A DNA stretch of 64,000 bases. Source: Pseudomonas fluorescens (GTDB lineage: Bacteria; Pseudomonadota; Gammaproteobacteria; Pseudomonadales; Pseudomonadaceae). The DNA is taken from positions 1,364,001 through 1,428,000 of the forward strand of contig NZ_CP015225.1 of the NCBI RefSeq assembly GCF_001623525.1, read 5' to 3'. A program made the position numbers and the translations under genes. A model generated the notes under the pieces. That model made no database searches and was not told where the DNA came from. It worked only from the letters and a program-made list of their open reading frames with translations. Shown here piece after piece: positions 1 through 8,315 of the stretch. Each line of letters begins with the position of its first letter. Within the stretch, counting starts at the first letter, position 1.

Positions 1-916
1 AGCGTTTCACTTTGTCGCGCAATGTTGGCACCGTCAGGGTTTTGAACCACTCGTCTCCACGCTGCCATTTCAGGAACTCGATCGTTAGGTTGAGGCTGTG
101 GGTCATCTCCAGAAACACGCCTCGCAACATTGCCAGGTGCCGCATGCGGGCGAACACAAGCTCCTTGCGGTTCAGGCCGAGGACAAGAATGTTCTTGCCA
201 CCCCTGTCGCTCGTGGGCTGCATTTGTTGGTTAAGGTCGTCGAGAGGGGCAGGAATGGCTTCTCCCGTCTCGGAATCGAAGCTGATGTGTTCGCGCGGAT
301 TCTCGGTGACAGGATTGATCAACACCGGCCTTTCGGCATTGCTCGGGTTGTTCCACGCGTCGTGTCGCGGTGGACCCAAACGACCCCATTCGCCAATGGC
401 TACCCAGAACTCCTCCTCGGTGTCGAAGTCTTCCAGGCGCGGCGGTGGGGTCGTCAGGTTGTCCGGTATCACGTCGAAGTAGTTCTTCTTGTAGGTCTCG
501 TTGCACTCCTTGCATGACCACAAGTGGTTGCTCCAGTCATAAACGTATTGAAAATAGCCGAGGTTATCGAGTGCCTGGGCGCCCACGGGGACGAAACCGT
601 CGTGGCGTTTTTTCGGTCGAAAGTGCTCGACGTCCCCGCCTGCGGTGCTCATGAAGCGCGCCTCGCAAAAGGCACACTTGCCATATTGGTCCACCTTCAG
701 CAGCGCCTTGGCGTGAGGCGGCTTGTACTGATCGTCGTCGATGACGATTTTCACCGCGCCTTTTGGAACACTTTTTGTTTTGGCGGTGTTGGTGCCTTTG
801 GTGCAGAGGACCACCATGGCGCCAGCCTGGACAGCTTCCTGGATGCCTTTTTGCATCTCAGCATGCGAGCGCTGTAGCGCGGGAGGGGCCGTTGGCGTTT
901 TGTGAACCTGGATCAT
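1..916 (-). CDS. HNH-type endonuclease (C-terminus beyond window edge)
   Basis: The reading frame is open for 305 codons from an ATG at 916 and leaves the window without a stop. A zinc-finger-like HNH core is visible: C81-x2-C84-E, then H98-x2-P-K, N130, and C135-x2-C-N139. This pattern is typical of HNH nucleases of the type found in PtuB-like and McrA-like proteins, which cut DNA. The start overlaps the stop of the upstream peptidoglycan-binding-like gene by four bases (ATGA), so the two are translationally coupled. That pairing suggests a delivered nuclease (T6SS cargo) or a defence nuclease. No ATPase partner is visible within the window. The fold is well supported; the role is inferred. 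Confidence 0.75.
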   Translation of the reverse strand, partial: MIQVHKTPTAPPALQRSHAEMQKGIQEAVQAGAMVVLCTKGTNTAKTKSVPKGAVKIVIDDDQYKPPHAKALLKVDQYGKCAFCEARFMSTAGGDVEHFRPKKRHDGFVPVGAQALDNLGYFQYVYDWSNHLWSCKECNETYKKNYFDVIPDNLTTPPPRLEDFDTEEEFWVAIGEWGRLGPPRHDAWNNPSNAERPVLINPVTENPREHISFDSETGEAIPAPLDDLNQQMQPTSDRGGKNILVLGLNRKELVFARMRHLAMLRGVFLEMTHSLNLTIEFLKWQRGDEWFKTLTVPTLRDKVKR

Positions 917-1593
917 AGGGAGGCCTCTCCATGGTAGCCGTGGAGCGTCGCGCGTACGGCATCGCTCAGCAACTCATCGTCGTCAGGCAACCCGGCCTGC
1001 ATCTTGAAAGCACCGATGGCCACCCGGGTCGCGTCATTCAACTGACCATCGCATTCGCCGCTGAAGTAGCCGAGACCACGCAAGCGTTGTTGCACGCCCT
1101 TGAGGGTGCTGATCGGGTCGAGCGCGCGAAGCCTCAATGGGTAATCGCGGGAGAAGCCGTCAAAGGTTACGCGTACGGTGATGTCATCGGCGGTTGGCTC
1201 GAGCGGCCAGACAATATCGCCGTTCGCTTCAGCCGTGCCACGCCCCAGCAGCGTGTCACCACGCAGTACTTCAAAGTGGCGCGCCAGGCCTTGTCCGGCG
1301 AGCGCATAAGGACGAAACCGAAGCAAGGCAGGCGTGTTCAGCACGCGGAAAGTGTGCCTTCGCCCGGTGGCGTTCTGTTCGAAGGTCGCTTTCGTGCGAG
1401 GGGGAACGAACAATAAATCCCCCGACGCGAGCGTCGTCCCGTCCGGGTGTTGCTGGCGCAGGTTGGCATTGCGTGGGTGATCCCAGAGTGTCGAGCGCGC
1501 GTGTCCATAAGCGTAGGCCACGCTGTCGACGCTTTCGGCGGCTCCCAGTGCCAGGACGATGCCGTCACCGCCAGGGTCCGATCTGGCATTCAT
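913..1593 (-). CDS. LysM-like / peptidoglycan-binding-domain protein
   Basis: This 226-residue protein has an N-terminal LysM-like stretch (about residues 15-60, ending GDLLFVPP), a central beta-rich part, and a C-terminal PG_binding_1-like helical repeat (about 160-220, containing VQQRLRGLGYFSGECDGQ). No signal peptide is apparent. I chose ATG 1593 because an AAGGA motif precedes it by about 8 bases; an in-frame ATG at 1617 would add eight residues. Its stop overlaps the start of the HNH nuclease. Proteins with this LysM plus peptidoglycan-binding layout often sit beside T6SS spike cargo genes, so an adaptor or cell-wall-targeting role is inferred. Confidence 0.7.
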   Translation of the reverse strand: MNARSDPGGDGIVLALGAAESVDSVAYAYGHARSTLWDHPRNANLRQQHPDGTTLASGDLLFVPPRTKATFEQNATGRRHTFRVLNTPALLRFRPYALAGQGLARHFEVLRGDTLLGRGTAEANGDIVWPLEPTADDITVRVTFDGFSRDYPLRLRALDPISTLKGVQQRLRGLGYFSGECDGQLNDATRVAIGAFKMQAGLPDDDELLSDAVRATLHGYHGEASL

Positions 1594-1818
1594 ACTGTCT
1601 ATCCTTGTATGTCGCACTAAGGTCGTGTGTAGGAAATCGCACCCATTCAGCAGGCGATTTAAACCTTAGTACGTTATTTGCCTTTTTGGGAACACGGAGA
1701 ACTTGGCGACAGTTGGTTGAGGGATATCGATGACGTCACGGTACAGCATTGAATTGAGAGGATGAGATTGGCTTCAAATCCAGCCATCGATGGGGGCCGT
1801 GGGAATATCTGTGAGTAC

Positions 1819-1836
1819 ACATAATGTATATTATGT
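1819..1836. promoter_or_regulatory. Perfect 7 bp dyad, possible operator
   Basis: The half-sites ACATAAT and ATTATGT are separated by GTAT. The AT-rich palindrome sits about 230 bp upstream of the peptidoglycan-binding-like gene and 400 bp upstream of the orphan gene at 2237. It could bind a small dimeric regulator; no regulator is assigned. Confidence 0.35.
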
Positions 1837-2152
1837 TAAACAACGTATGGGTAGATGTTTACTCCTTCACCTGAGCCGTCTGCCTCCTATCACCCCCCCT
1901 CAGCTCGAAACCAGAACGATTAAGCATCAATAGCTACCAAATCCACATGTGGCCGTTGCGAATTGAAGCGTTCGCGAAACTAGTAGAAATGCACTCAAGC
2001 TTCCCTGGAACCCGCGTCAGCCGTAGCACCATTCGCCAAACGGCTCCTAAACGACGCTCACCTCTCGACCCTCAAAACTCACGCACGCACACCCAAAAAC
2101 GCCCACCTCTGCGGCCATCTCAACCAACGTTGAGGCGTTTAGCATTCATGTC

Positions 2153-2176
2153 ATGTTTCTGAAACAACAGAAACAT
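2153..2176. promoter_or_regulatory. Perfect 9 bp inverted repeat upstream of orphan gene
   Basis: The arms ATGTTTCTG and CAGAAACAT flank a six-base AAACAA spacer, 60 bp before the GTG start at 2237. There is no T-run, so an operator is more likely than a terminator. Confidence 0.4.
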
Positions 2177-2236
2177 ATGCGTACTCCGTGTGTGTACCAC
2201 GCTAAAATAAGCAGACAACCTTGGTAGGAAATACCC

Positions 2237-3061
2237 GTGAGCAACTCTGACAACCGATTTGACTACGAAGCGTATACCGCTTCAAAAAACGAGCTCCGCA
2301 AACTCATCGAAAATGATTTTGCGGAGGTGATCGCCCTTGTCAATAAATGCGATCATCTCATTCTGGACTCCATCGAAGACCTGGGCTCTACTGAAGCACT
2401 TACAGCCGCCGTTCACGCTCATTCCCTTTTTGTGGCAGCCTATGACCTAGCGAGCGCCGGCCATTTTTCGGCATTATTTCCACTGTTTAGAACCGCGATG
2501 GAATCAGCCATTTATGGCTACCTATTTAACCGCGAAGAAGGCCTAGTCGAAAAATGGCGGAATCGACACACTTCAGATGCTGATTTCAATGCCAGCAAAC
2601 AAGCATTTACAGCAGCAATTAAAAGATTCAGAGGTTACATCCAAGAGCACGACGAAAACTCCAATGACACCCCATATGAACACCATATATTCAGCCTTTA
2701 TGACGCTGCCATTGACTTTGGTGCACACCCGAACCCAATTGCACTCACAAACAATACGTCTGTAGTGGTAGAGCCTCAGCAGCTAAAAGTCAGCTATGAA
2801 TACCTGCGCAGGAACAAAATAGGAATACTACAGGGGCTTTATGCATGCATTGATTACGCACTGGCAATCGCTGAAATTAATCATCTTTCCCGAATGCTAG
2901 TCAACCCAGAGCTGCCCGGACTCGACGCCACTTTTCTAGCTACATTTAATGAAAATAATGCATTAGCTGACAGGCTAAATGGACAACCTATCGGCTTTGA
3001 CAACCGGTACTACAAGCGCATAAATCCTTTCGTACGAAAGCCTTCAGACGAGAAAGAGTAG
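2237..3061 (+). CDS. Hypothetical protein, orphan accessory gene
   Basis: I do not recognise this 274-residue protein. It looks soluble and mostly helical, and has no signal peptide or convincing membrane segment. A mixed hydrophobic helix lies around residues 70-100 (AYDLASAGHFSALFPLF), followed by a tryptophan/arginine-containing section and a charged C-terminus. It starts at GTG 2237 with AGGA seven bases upstream. Its codon use is clearly more AT-rich than that of the genes on either side, which points to recent acquisition. It sits alone between a dyad-rich spacer and a decayed IS66 element, so the context gives no function. Confidence 0.75.
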   Translation: MSNSDNRFDYEAYTASKNELRKLIENDFAEVIALVNKCDHLILDSIEDLGSTEALTAAVHAHSLFVAAYDLASAGHFSALFPLFRTAMESAIYGYLFNREEGLVEKWRNRHTSDADFNASKQAFTAAIKRFRGYIQEHDENSNDTPYEHHIFSLYDAAIDFGAHPNPIALTNNTSVVVEPQQLKVSYEYLRRNKIGILQGLYACIDYALAIAEINHLSRMLVNPELPGLDATFLATFNENNALADRLNGQPIGFDNRYYKRINPFVRKPSDEKE

Positions 3062-3121
3062 CCAATTGAACCGGCGCATACCGGGATTGGGATCATCCCA
3101 TCCTGGTTGCTGCTTTTCCCT

Positions 3122-3464
3122 CCAGGAGACATTATCTTGGGTGGATGCCATCGACTGACAAATCCTCACTGACATGCGCCGTGGCTTCGACGGATTGGCG
3201 GCTTTGGTGCAGACCCAGCTGAAAGCCGATCCCTTCTCCGGTCAGATCTTCGCCTTTCGTGGACGACGCGGTGACCGGATCAAGTTGTTGTGGTGGGATG
3301 GCGACGGCTTATGCCTGTTTTGCAAACGGTTGGAACAAGGGCGCTTTGTCTGGCCGCAAGCAACCAGCGGCAGCGTGTCGCTGACGAGCGCGCAACTGTC
3401 GATGCTGTTGGAGGGCATTGATTGGCGCAGGCCAATTCGTACAGCACCTGTCCTTGCGGTCTGA
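3122..3464 (+). pseudogene. tnpB: IS66 TnpB (Orf2) remnant with broken 5' end
   Basis: From ATG 3174 the frame encodes 96 residues with the IS66 Orf2 core MRRGFDGLAALV and GRRGDRIKLLWWDGDGLCL. TnpB normally has about 15-20 further residues in front. These are still visible but broken: PPGDII is encoded at about 3122-3139, a frame change follows, then VDAID at 3141-3155. An 18 bp segment (3156-3173) that begins with an in-frame TGA separates VDAID from the conserved MRRGF. A ribosome could still start at 3174, but the product would be truncated. Confidence 0.8.
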
Positions 3465-3499
3465 CTTGCCGCACTGAAAAACCCCAGTAACATGCGGTC

Positions 3500-4298
3500 A
3501 TGACTCTCGTGACCGACTCTATGCCCAATGATCTTCAAGCTTTGAAGGTTCTGGTCTCTGCCCAGCGGGCAGAGATTGAGCGCTTGAAGATGATGATCGC
3601 CAAACTGCGTCGCACACAGTTCGGTCGCAGCTCCGAGCAACTGGACACCATGATCGACCAACTCCAGTTGAGTCTGGAGGAGCTGGAAGTCAGCCAGACA
3701 ACACTAACGCCTCCAACCGAACCGCCACTTCGTACCGTCCCTCGGCGCAAGCCGTTACCTGAACACCTGCCTCGCGAAATCCACGTCCATCAGCCCGAGT
3801 CGCAATGCGCTGACTGCGGTGGGAAGCTTCGCCAGTGAGGTTCGCGGTCAACCGCCCGACCGGCGAAAAGCAGCTCGGCAAAGCCGAGCCGGCCCACTGT
3901 TGCAGCAATTGCACGTGTGGCTTAGCCAAACACTGACTCAGCTGTCGAAAAAATCGGCATTGGGTGGTGCGATTTTCTATGCCCTGAATCGGTGGCAGGC
4001 ACTGGTGCGCTACTGCGATGACGGGCGGATTGAGATCGACAACAACGCTGCCGAACGAGCATTGCGCGCCGTCGCGCTAGGCAGAAAAAATTATCTGTTC
4101 GTCGGCTCCGATGCCGGTGGAGAGCGAGCTGCTGCGATTTATAGCCTAGTGGGCTCTGCCAAACTCAACGACCTGAACCCGCAAGCCTATTTGACCCACG
4201 TGCTGGAGCGAATCGCCGAGCACCCCATCAACCGGGTAGAGGAACTGTTGCCCTGGAACGTTTCCCTTAACCCCCTCGAACACAGCGAGGCTGCTTGA
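3500..4298 (+). pseudogene. tnpC: IS66 TnpC transposase remnant with internal deletion and frame change
   Basis: The first part (3500-3838) encodes the N-terminal leucine-rich coiled coil and the zinc-binding start CADCGG, then stops at TGA 3836. The C-terminal part resumes in another frame within 3819-4298. It carries the DDE-transposase end ([51 protein letters not shown]). Full IS66 TnpC is about 510 residues. Here roughly 270 central residues, including most of the catalytic core, are missing. The fragments cannot make active transposase. Confidence 0.85.
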
Positions 4299-4301
4299 CT
4301 C

Positions 4302-4886
4302 ATGCCCAAAACGATTTCTCCGTCCATGATTAAAACCGATCAGGTTCTGGTGCTGCACATCGAATTTAAATGGATAAAACCTTCGATCTGGCGTCGAGTT
4401 GCAGTGCCTGAAAACATCACCTTGAGCAAGTTGCATCAGGTGATCCAGGCTGTATTTGGCTGGAGCGACACGCATCTGCATGAGTTTGAAATTGATGGTG
4501 AAAGTTACGGTGTGCCTGACCCGGATTGGGGCCCGCCGGTGATTTCTGAGCAGCGTAAAAAGCTGATCAACGTGTTGTACGGGAAGAAGACGTTTCGTTA
4601 TGTCTACGACTTTGGCGATAACTGGGAACTGCGCATCAAAGTCGAGAAAACCTTGCCCGCGATTATTTTCCCGCAGGTGCCGTGTTGCATCGATGGGGCC
4701 AATAGATGCCCGCCGGAAGATATTGGCGGTGTGGCTGGTTATGAAGAGTTTCTGGCAGCGTTGGCAGATCCGAATCATGCCGAACATGAAGAAGTGTCGG
4801 AGTGGTATGGGGATGATGGATTTGATCCGACGGCGTTTGACTGCGATTGGGTCAACCAATGGCTGAAGAAGCAGGTGAAGGCCTGA
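4302..4886 (+). CDS. Plasmid pRiA4b ORF-3 family protein, IS66 passenger
   Basis: This intact 194-residue protein has the pRiA4b ORF-3 family signature: the N-terminal IEFKWIKPSIWRRVAVP and LSKLHQVIQAVFGWSDTHLH, the central FRYVYDFGDNWE, and the conserved CPPEDIGGVAGYEEFL near residue 135-155. The biochemical role of the family is unknown. Members are often passengers between tnpC and the right end of IS66 elements, and this copy follows that layout, starting three bases after the tnpC stop. It is the only undamaged gene of the element. A second in-frame ATG lies at 4326. Confidence 0.88.
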   Translation: MPKTISPSMIKTDQVLVLHIEFKWIKPSIWRRVAVPENITLSKLHQVIQAVFGWSDTHLHEFEIDGESYGVPDPDWGPPVISEQRKKLINVLYGKKTFRYVYDFGDNWELRIKVEKTLPAIIFPQVPCCIDGANRCPPEDIGGVAGYEEFLAALADPNHAEHEEVSEWYGDDGFDPTAFDCDWVNQWLKKQVKA

Positions 4887-4900
4887 TTAGCAAGAGGGTG

Positions 4901-4916
4901 TCGGGCGGACGCTTAC
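4901..4916 (+). repeat. IS66 right terminal inverted repeat
   Basis: TCGGGCGGACGCTTAC reads GTAAGCGTCCGCCCGA on the complement, the expected IS66 end. The next eight bases (4917-4924, AATGAAAG) would be one copy of the target duplication; the partner copy is not found because the left end is gone. Confidence 0.65.
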
Positions 4917-5102
4917 AATGAAAGGCGAGAGCTCGGGACATTTGTGGGTTCGGCTGCAAAGGGGCAACCGCCACTTGACACTAAGTTACTGCAAGTTTGC
5001 AAAAGGTTATGCGGTGATGGTCTGCTGACTGCGGTATTTACGGCGCTTCTTTTCGTACATTGCCGAAGGTAGCTAATCCTTTTCGTTCAACGTCTCATCG
5101 TC
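4917..5102. other. Non-coding spacer after the IS66 element
   Basis: I see no gene here. A TTGACA hexamer is present at 4975-4980, but no good -10 lies 16-18 bases downstream. Confidence 0.4.
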
Positions 5103-5297
5103 TTGGCCTGCCACTTCGAATCGATCCTGGCTTTACTGGACGGTTACGCCATTTGGCTCCAAAGCGGCCGTCAAGCCGACGGTTGGTCTGACACTTCGAC
5201 GATGCCACGCCGTTATGCAAGTCGTTATCTAGCCGAGTCGGCCAACCTCCATAACGCCCAGCGTGCCTCAGCAGCGTGGAGCCGACTTGACAGTTAA
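5103..5297 (+). CDS. Small hypothetical protein, uncertain
   Basis: A 64-codon frame starts at TTG 5103; no in-frame ATG lies between it and the stop at 5070. The product has a short hydrophobic start (ACHFESILALLDGYAIWL) and a polar remainder. I recognise no family. In its favour, it ends 11 bases before the next small gene, whose strong ribosome binding site follows directly, so the two could form an operon. The weak start and position beside IS66 debris argue for caution. Confidence 0.3.
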   Translation: MACHFESILALLDGYAIWLQSGRQADGWSDTSTMPRRYASRYLAESANLHNAQRASAAWSRLDS

Positions 5298-5308
5298 GGA
5301 GGTTCACC

Positions 5309-5476
5309 GTGACCAAATCAGCTGATCAAGAACACGCTTCACCCTCCTCCTCTTTTCCTGCCTACGTGTTCGAGGGCCCGGCTCAGATTGCGAGCAGCAT
5401 ATTCAACAACAGCGACGTCACCCAACTGGGTTCCAGTCTCAGCGCTTACCCCGCACACCGTCAGTCGGTTGCTTGA
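5309..5476 (+). CDS. Small hypothetical protein (55 aa)
   Basis: The frame starts at GTG 5309 preceded by TAAGGAGGT at ideal spacing, which is the main reason to believe it. It ends at TGA 5474-5476. The product is serine-rich at the N-terminus (SPSSSF) and has no clear hydrophobic segment. I do not recognise it. It may be a small accessory protein or a degraded end of a longer gene. Confidence 0.4.
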   Translation: MTKSADQEHASPSSSFPAYVFEGPAQIASSIFNNSDVTQLGSSLSAYPAHRQSVA

Positions 5477-5529
5477 TAGTCACGTACATATGCCCGCCGC
5501 CTTGACCATACCGATAGAGTTTCGCCGCC

Positions 5530-7101
5530 TTACACCTTGAATCGTCTAACCAGGCGTTGCAGGTCTCCCCCAAGCTGAGCCAGCTCTACACTGGAGACCG
5601 AGATCTCGGCGCTGGCTGTCGCCGACTGGTCCGCGGTTTCACGCACATTCAAAACGCTACGGTTGATTTCCTCGGCCACCGCGGTCTGCTCCTCCGCAGC
5701 AGTGGCAATCAACATGCTCATTTGCTGAATGTCCGATACCTGTTGCGTGATGGCTGCCAAAGCGTCCCCGGTGTTGCGCACGCCGGTGACGGTCGACTGA
5801 GTCTGCTGCACACTCGCTTGCATCATTCGCGAGCTTTCTTCGGCGATGCGCTGCAAGCCTTCGATCAGACTTTCAATTTCTTCCGATGACTGTTGAGTTC
5901 GCTGCGCCAGGCTGCGCACTTCATCAGCGACCACCGCAAAACCGCGACCGGCCTCACCGGCGCGCGCCGCTTCAATGGCGGCGTTGAGCGCCAACAGATT
6001 GGTTTGCCCAGCGACTGTTTTGATCACATCGAGCACGCCACCGATTCGTTCGCTTTCCTGATGAAGACAGGTCATTGATTCGGCCGACATGCCAACCTCG
6101 CGGGCTAGTGTTTCTATCTGGGCCACTGCTTGCTGCGATACTTCCAGTGCATTGCTGGCCTCGTGGTCGGCCTTTTTTGCCGCCCCCGCGGCATCTTCCG
6201 AGTTACGAGCCACCTCCTGCACGGTGGTCGTCATTTCAGTCATTGCAGTTGCTACCAGGTCGGTTTCACTCTTCTGGCTGTCGATACCTGCCTGGGTCTG
6301 TGTCGTGATCGTCGCCAACTGGCTGGCGGATGCAGCAAGCCGATGGGAGCTGTCACCGATCTGCGAGATAACGTCGCGCAAGCGTTGAGCCATGTTGTTG
6401 ATCGAACGCAGAAGGTGGCCCAATTCGTCGGCGCGGTCGCTTTGCAGTTCCACGGTCAGATCGCCGTTGGCAATACGTTCCGAAGCCTGCAAAGCCTGTT
6501 GCAACGGGATCACGATCTGGCGGCCGATAATCCAGGAAATCAGTCCCCCCAGTACGAGGGCAAACAATGTGACGCCCCCAAGGATCGCGAAAACAAGATC
6601 CACACTTGTCTTGGCGCGAATCTCTTCAGCGGCATACAACTCATTGATTTCGTTTTGGAGGGAGGACAGGGATTCATTCAGTTTGAGCACGGTTTGCGTG
6701 ACATCTGCCCCAGTCTGTTTCTGATTGCGTGTGTCGATATAGGCCCGCAGTTTTTCGTCCAGGCGCTTTATTGAATCCAGATCCTCCAGCGGCCAACCAC
6801 CGGCGCGAATATCATCCAACACACCGGAGAGCATCTGTTGCATGGTTTTCAGGTTGGCATCGTGCTTGGCAAGCTGCTCTGAGTCCGCCGTCAAGGCATA
6901 GACGAAATTGGCGTCGCGAGAGAAGGCAGTTTGGTCGAACAGACTGCCGAGTTTGTTGATCCGTTTCAAGGATTGCCCATCGCTACGCAGTCCATAGAAA
7001 CCGGTCAAGGCGAGTAATATGGCCAAAGCCATTAACAATCCGAATCCCAATCCCAGTTTTCGGGTGACCGTCAGATGTTTCAGTGCAAATCCGTGCGGCA
7101 T
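5530..7101 (-). CDS. Methyl-accepting chemotaxis protein
   Basis: This inner-membrane chemoreceptor has 523 residues from ATG 7101. A TTG nine bases upstream is in frame but less likely, since GAGG precedes the ATG by nine bases. The layout is TM1 (about 16-36), a periplasmic helical ligand domain of about 135 residues, TM2 (about 170-193), HAMP (about 195-247) and a cytoplasmic signalling coiled coil. The conserved hairpin tip ([20 protein letters not shown], then [18 protein letters not shown]) lies near residues 360-395 and docks CheA/CheW. The short periplasmic domain suggests a four-helix-bundle sensor. No C-terminal CheB/CheR-tethering pentapeptide is present. The ligand cannot be read from sequence. 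Confidence 0.95.
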   Translation of the reverse strand: MPHGFALKHLTVTRKLGLGFGLLMALAILLALTGFYGLRSDGQSLKRINKLGSLFDQTAFSRDANFVYALTADSEQLAKHDANLKTMQQMLSGVLDDIRAGGWPLEDLDSIKRLDEKLRAYIDTRNQKQTGADVTQTVLKLNESLSSLQNEINELYAAEEIRAKTSVDLVFAILGGVTLFALVLGGLISWIIGRQIVIPLQQALQASERIANGDLTVELQSDRADELGHLLRSINNMAQRLRDVISQIGDSSHRLAASASQLATITTQTQAGIDSQKSETDLVATAMTEMTTTVQEVARNSEDAAGAAKKADHEASNALEVSQQAVAQIETLAREVGMSAESMTCLHQESERIGGVLDVIKTVAGQTNLLALNAAIEAARAGEAGRGFAVVADEVRSLAQRTQQSSEEIESLIEGLQRIAEESSRMMQASVQQTQSTVTGVRNTGDALAAITQQVSDIQQMSMLIATAAEEQTAVAEEINRSVLNVRETADQSATASAEISVSSVELAQLGGDLQRLVRRFKV

Positions 7102-7259
7102 AGACGACAACCTCGTTATTTCAGTTTATTAAGGGCGTATTGACGGACTTACCAGCCCGTTTTTTCGTGTTAAGGACGTAGCTCACCGATACCCATCGAC
7201 CTTTTTCGTGTCACCCACCGGTTCGTCAAGGCAATCAACGCTTTCTTCCTGCCATGGTC

Positions 7260-8165
7260 TCAGGCATGCAAATGCGGTCGCATCAATGCTTCAAACCATT
7301 CCTGAAAGACCGCCAGTCGCCGCGAACGCTGCCTGCGATTCGGGTAGACAAGAGACACCTGCATGGGCGCAGCGCGAAACTCGGGCATGACCTCCACAAG
7401 TTCGCCTCTGTCGAGTAGGTGCTGGACATCGAAGCGCGGAATCTGGATCAGTCCTGTCCCCGACACGCAGCAGGCGATGTAGCTTTCGGCGTTGTTGACG
7501 ATCACCCGACTGGGTACGGCGACCTGCCGTTCGTTGCCCGACACAAAGTAGTCCCAATGCAATTCCCGTCCTGTGGAGGGCGAGGCGTACCCCACCGACC
7601 AGTGCCCCTGAGTCAGGTCATCCGGCTTGACCGGCACGCCATGCTCACGCAGGTAGCCCGGACTGGCGCAGTTGATCAGTGCGATATGGCCGAGGAGGTG
7701 AGCAACCAGACTGCTGTCATGCAGTGCGCCAATCCGCACGGCGCAGTCAACACCTTCGTGCACTAGATCAATTGCGCGGTCGGTCGAGCCCAATGCCAAT
7801 TGAAGGCGTGGATAGCGACGCAGGAAGCTCGGCAGTGCGGGGGCGATCAACCGGCGGGCGATACGGCTAGGAACGTCCACATTGAGCCTCCCGGAAATCT
7901 TGCGCTGGCTAACATGAAACAGCTGATCGATGTCTTCCGCATCTGAAAGGAACAGACGAACGCGCTCCAGCAACTGCATGCCATCGGCAGTCAGACGCAC
8001 CTGTCGCGTCGTTCGATGCAGCAGGCGTGTGCCCATGGCCGATTCGAGTTGCTGGATGGCCGCCGACACCGACGCGCGCGGCAGTTCTAGCGCATGGGCC
8101 GCTTTTATGAAACTGCCCATCTCGGCAACCTGAACGAAGACGCGGTACTGATCAAGTTTGTCCAT
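7260..8165 (-). CDS. LysR-family transcriptional regulator
   Basis: This 301-residue protein has an N-terminal winged helix-turn-helix (about 1-60, SFIKAAHALELPRASVSAAI) and a C-terminal periplasmic-binding-type effector domain (about 90-295). The sequence around RISGRLNVDVPSRIARRLIA is typical of the CrgA/PA2206-like branch. It starts at ATG 8165. The gene lies 150 bp downstream of a short-chain dehydrogenase on the same strand, which is a plausible target by proximity. Confidence 0.93.
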   Translation of the reverse strand: MDKLDQYRVFVQVAEMGSFIKAAHALELPRASVSAAIQQLESAMGTRLLHRTTRQVRLTADGMQLLERVRLFLSDAEDIDQLFHVSQRKISGRLNVDVPSRIARRLIAPALPSFLRRYPRLQLALGSTDRAIDLVHEGVDCAVRIGALHDSSLVAHLLGHIALINCASPGYLREHGVPVKPDDLTQGHWSVGYASPSTGRELHWDYFVSGNERQVAVPSRVIVNNAESYIACCVSGTGLIQIPRFDVQHLLDRGELVEVMPEFRAAPMQVSLVYPNRRQRSRRLAVFQEWFEALMRPHLHA

Positions 8166-8315
8166 TCATTCCTTTCCACATAGCCTGCATTCAGGATGAG
8201 CAACGCCAGCGCTCCCTCTGGGGTATCCGCAAAGTTTTCAAGCAAGCACCATGCCACCGACAGATGCAGACAGAGGAAGCGCTCGAAGTAGGCAAAGCAG
8301 CGGCGGTCCTTGATG

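Larger units (their letters stand above)
1594..2236. other. 643 bp intergenic region, AT-richer, no convincing gene
   Basis: Neither strand carries a reading frame that looks coding. A 71-codon plus-strand frame at 1947-2162 has no recognisable ribosome binding site and an arginine/proline/serine-rich composition. The region holds two perfect inverted repeats (1819-1836 and 2153-2176) and AT-rich tracts that could serve as promoters for the genes on either side. Confidence 0.6.
3122..4916 (+). mobile_element. Decayed IS66-family insertion sequence with passenger gene
   Basis: The order is a tnpB remnant, a tnpC with a large internal deletion, and a pRiA4b ORF-3-like passenger gene. The right end is recognisable: the plus strand ends GGGCGGACGCTTAC at 4916, and its complement starts GTAAGCG, the usual IS66 terminal sequence. 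No matching left end or tnpA can be found before 3122, so the left part is lost. The element cannot be autonomous. Confidence 0.8.

Noticed and set aside
1947..2162. A 71-codon plus-strand frame in the 1594-2236 spacer
   Set aside because: No ribosome binding site, Arg/Pro/Ser-rich composition, and the 2153-2176 dyad overlaps its end.
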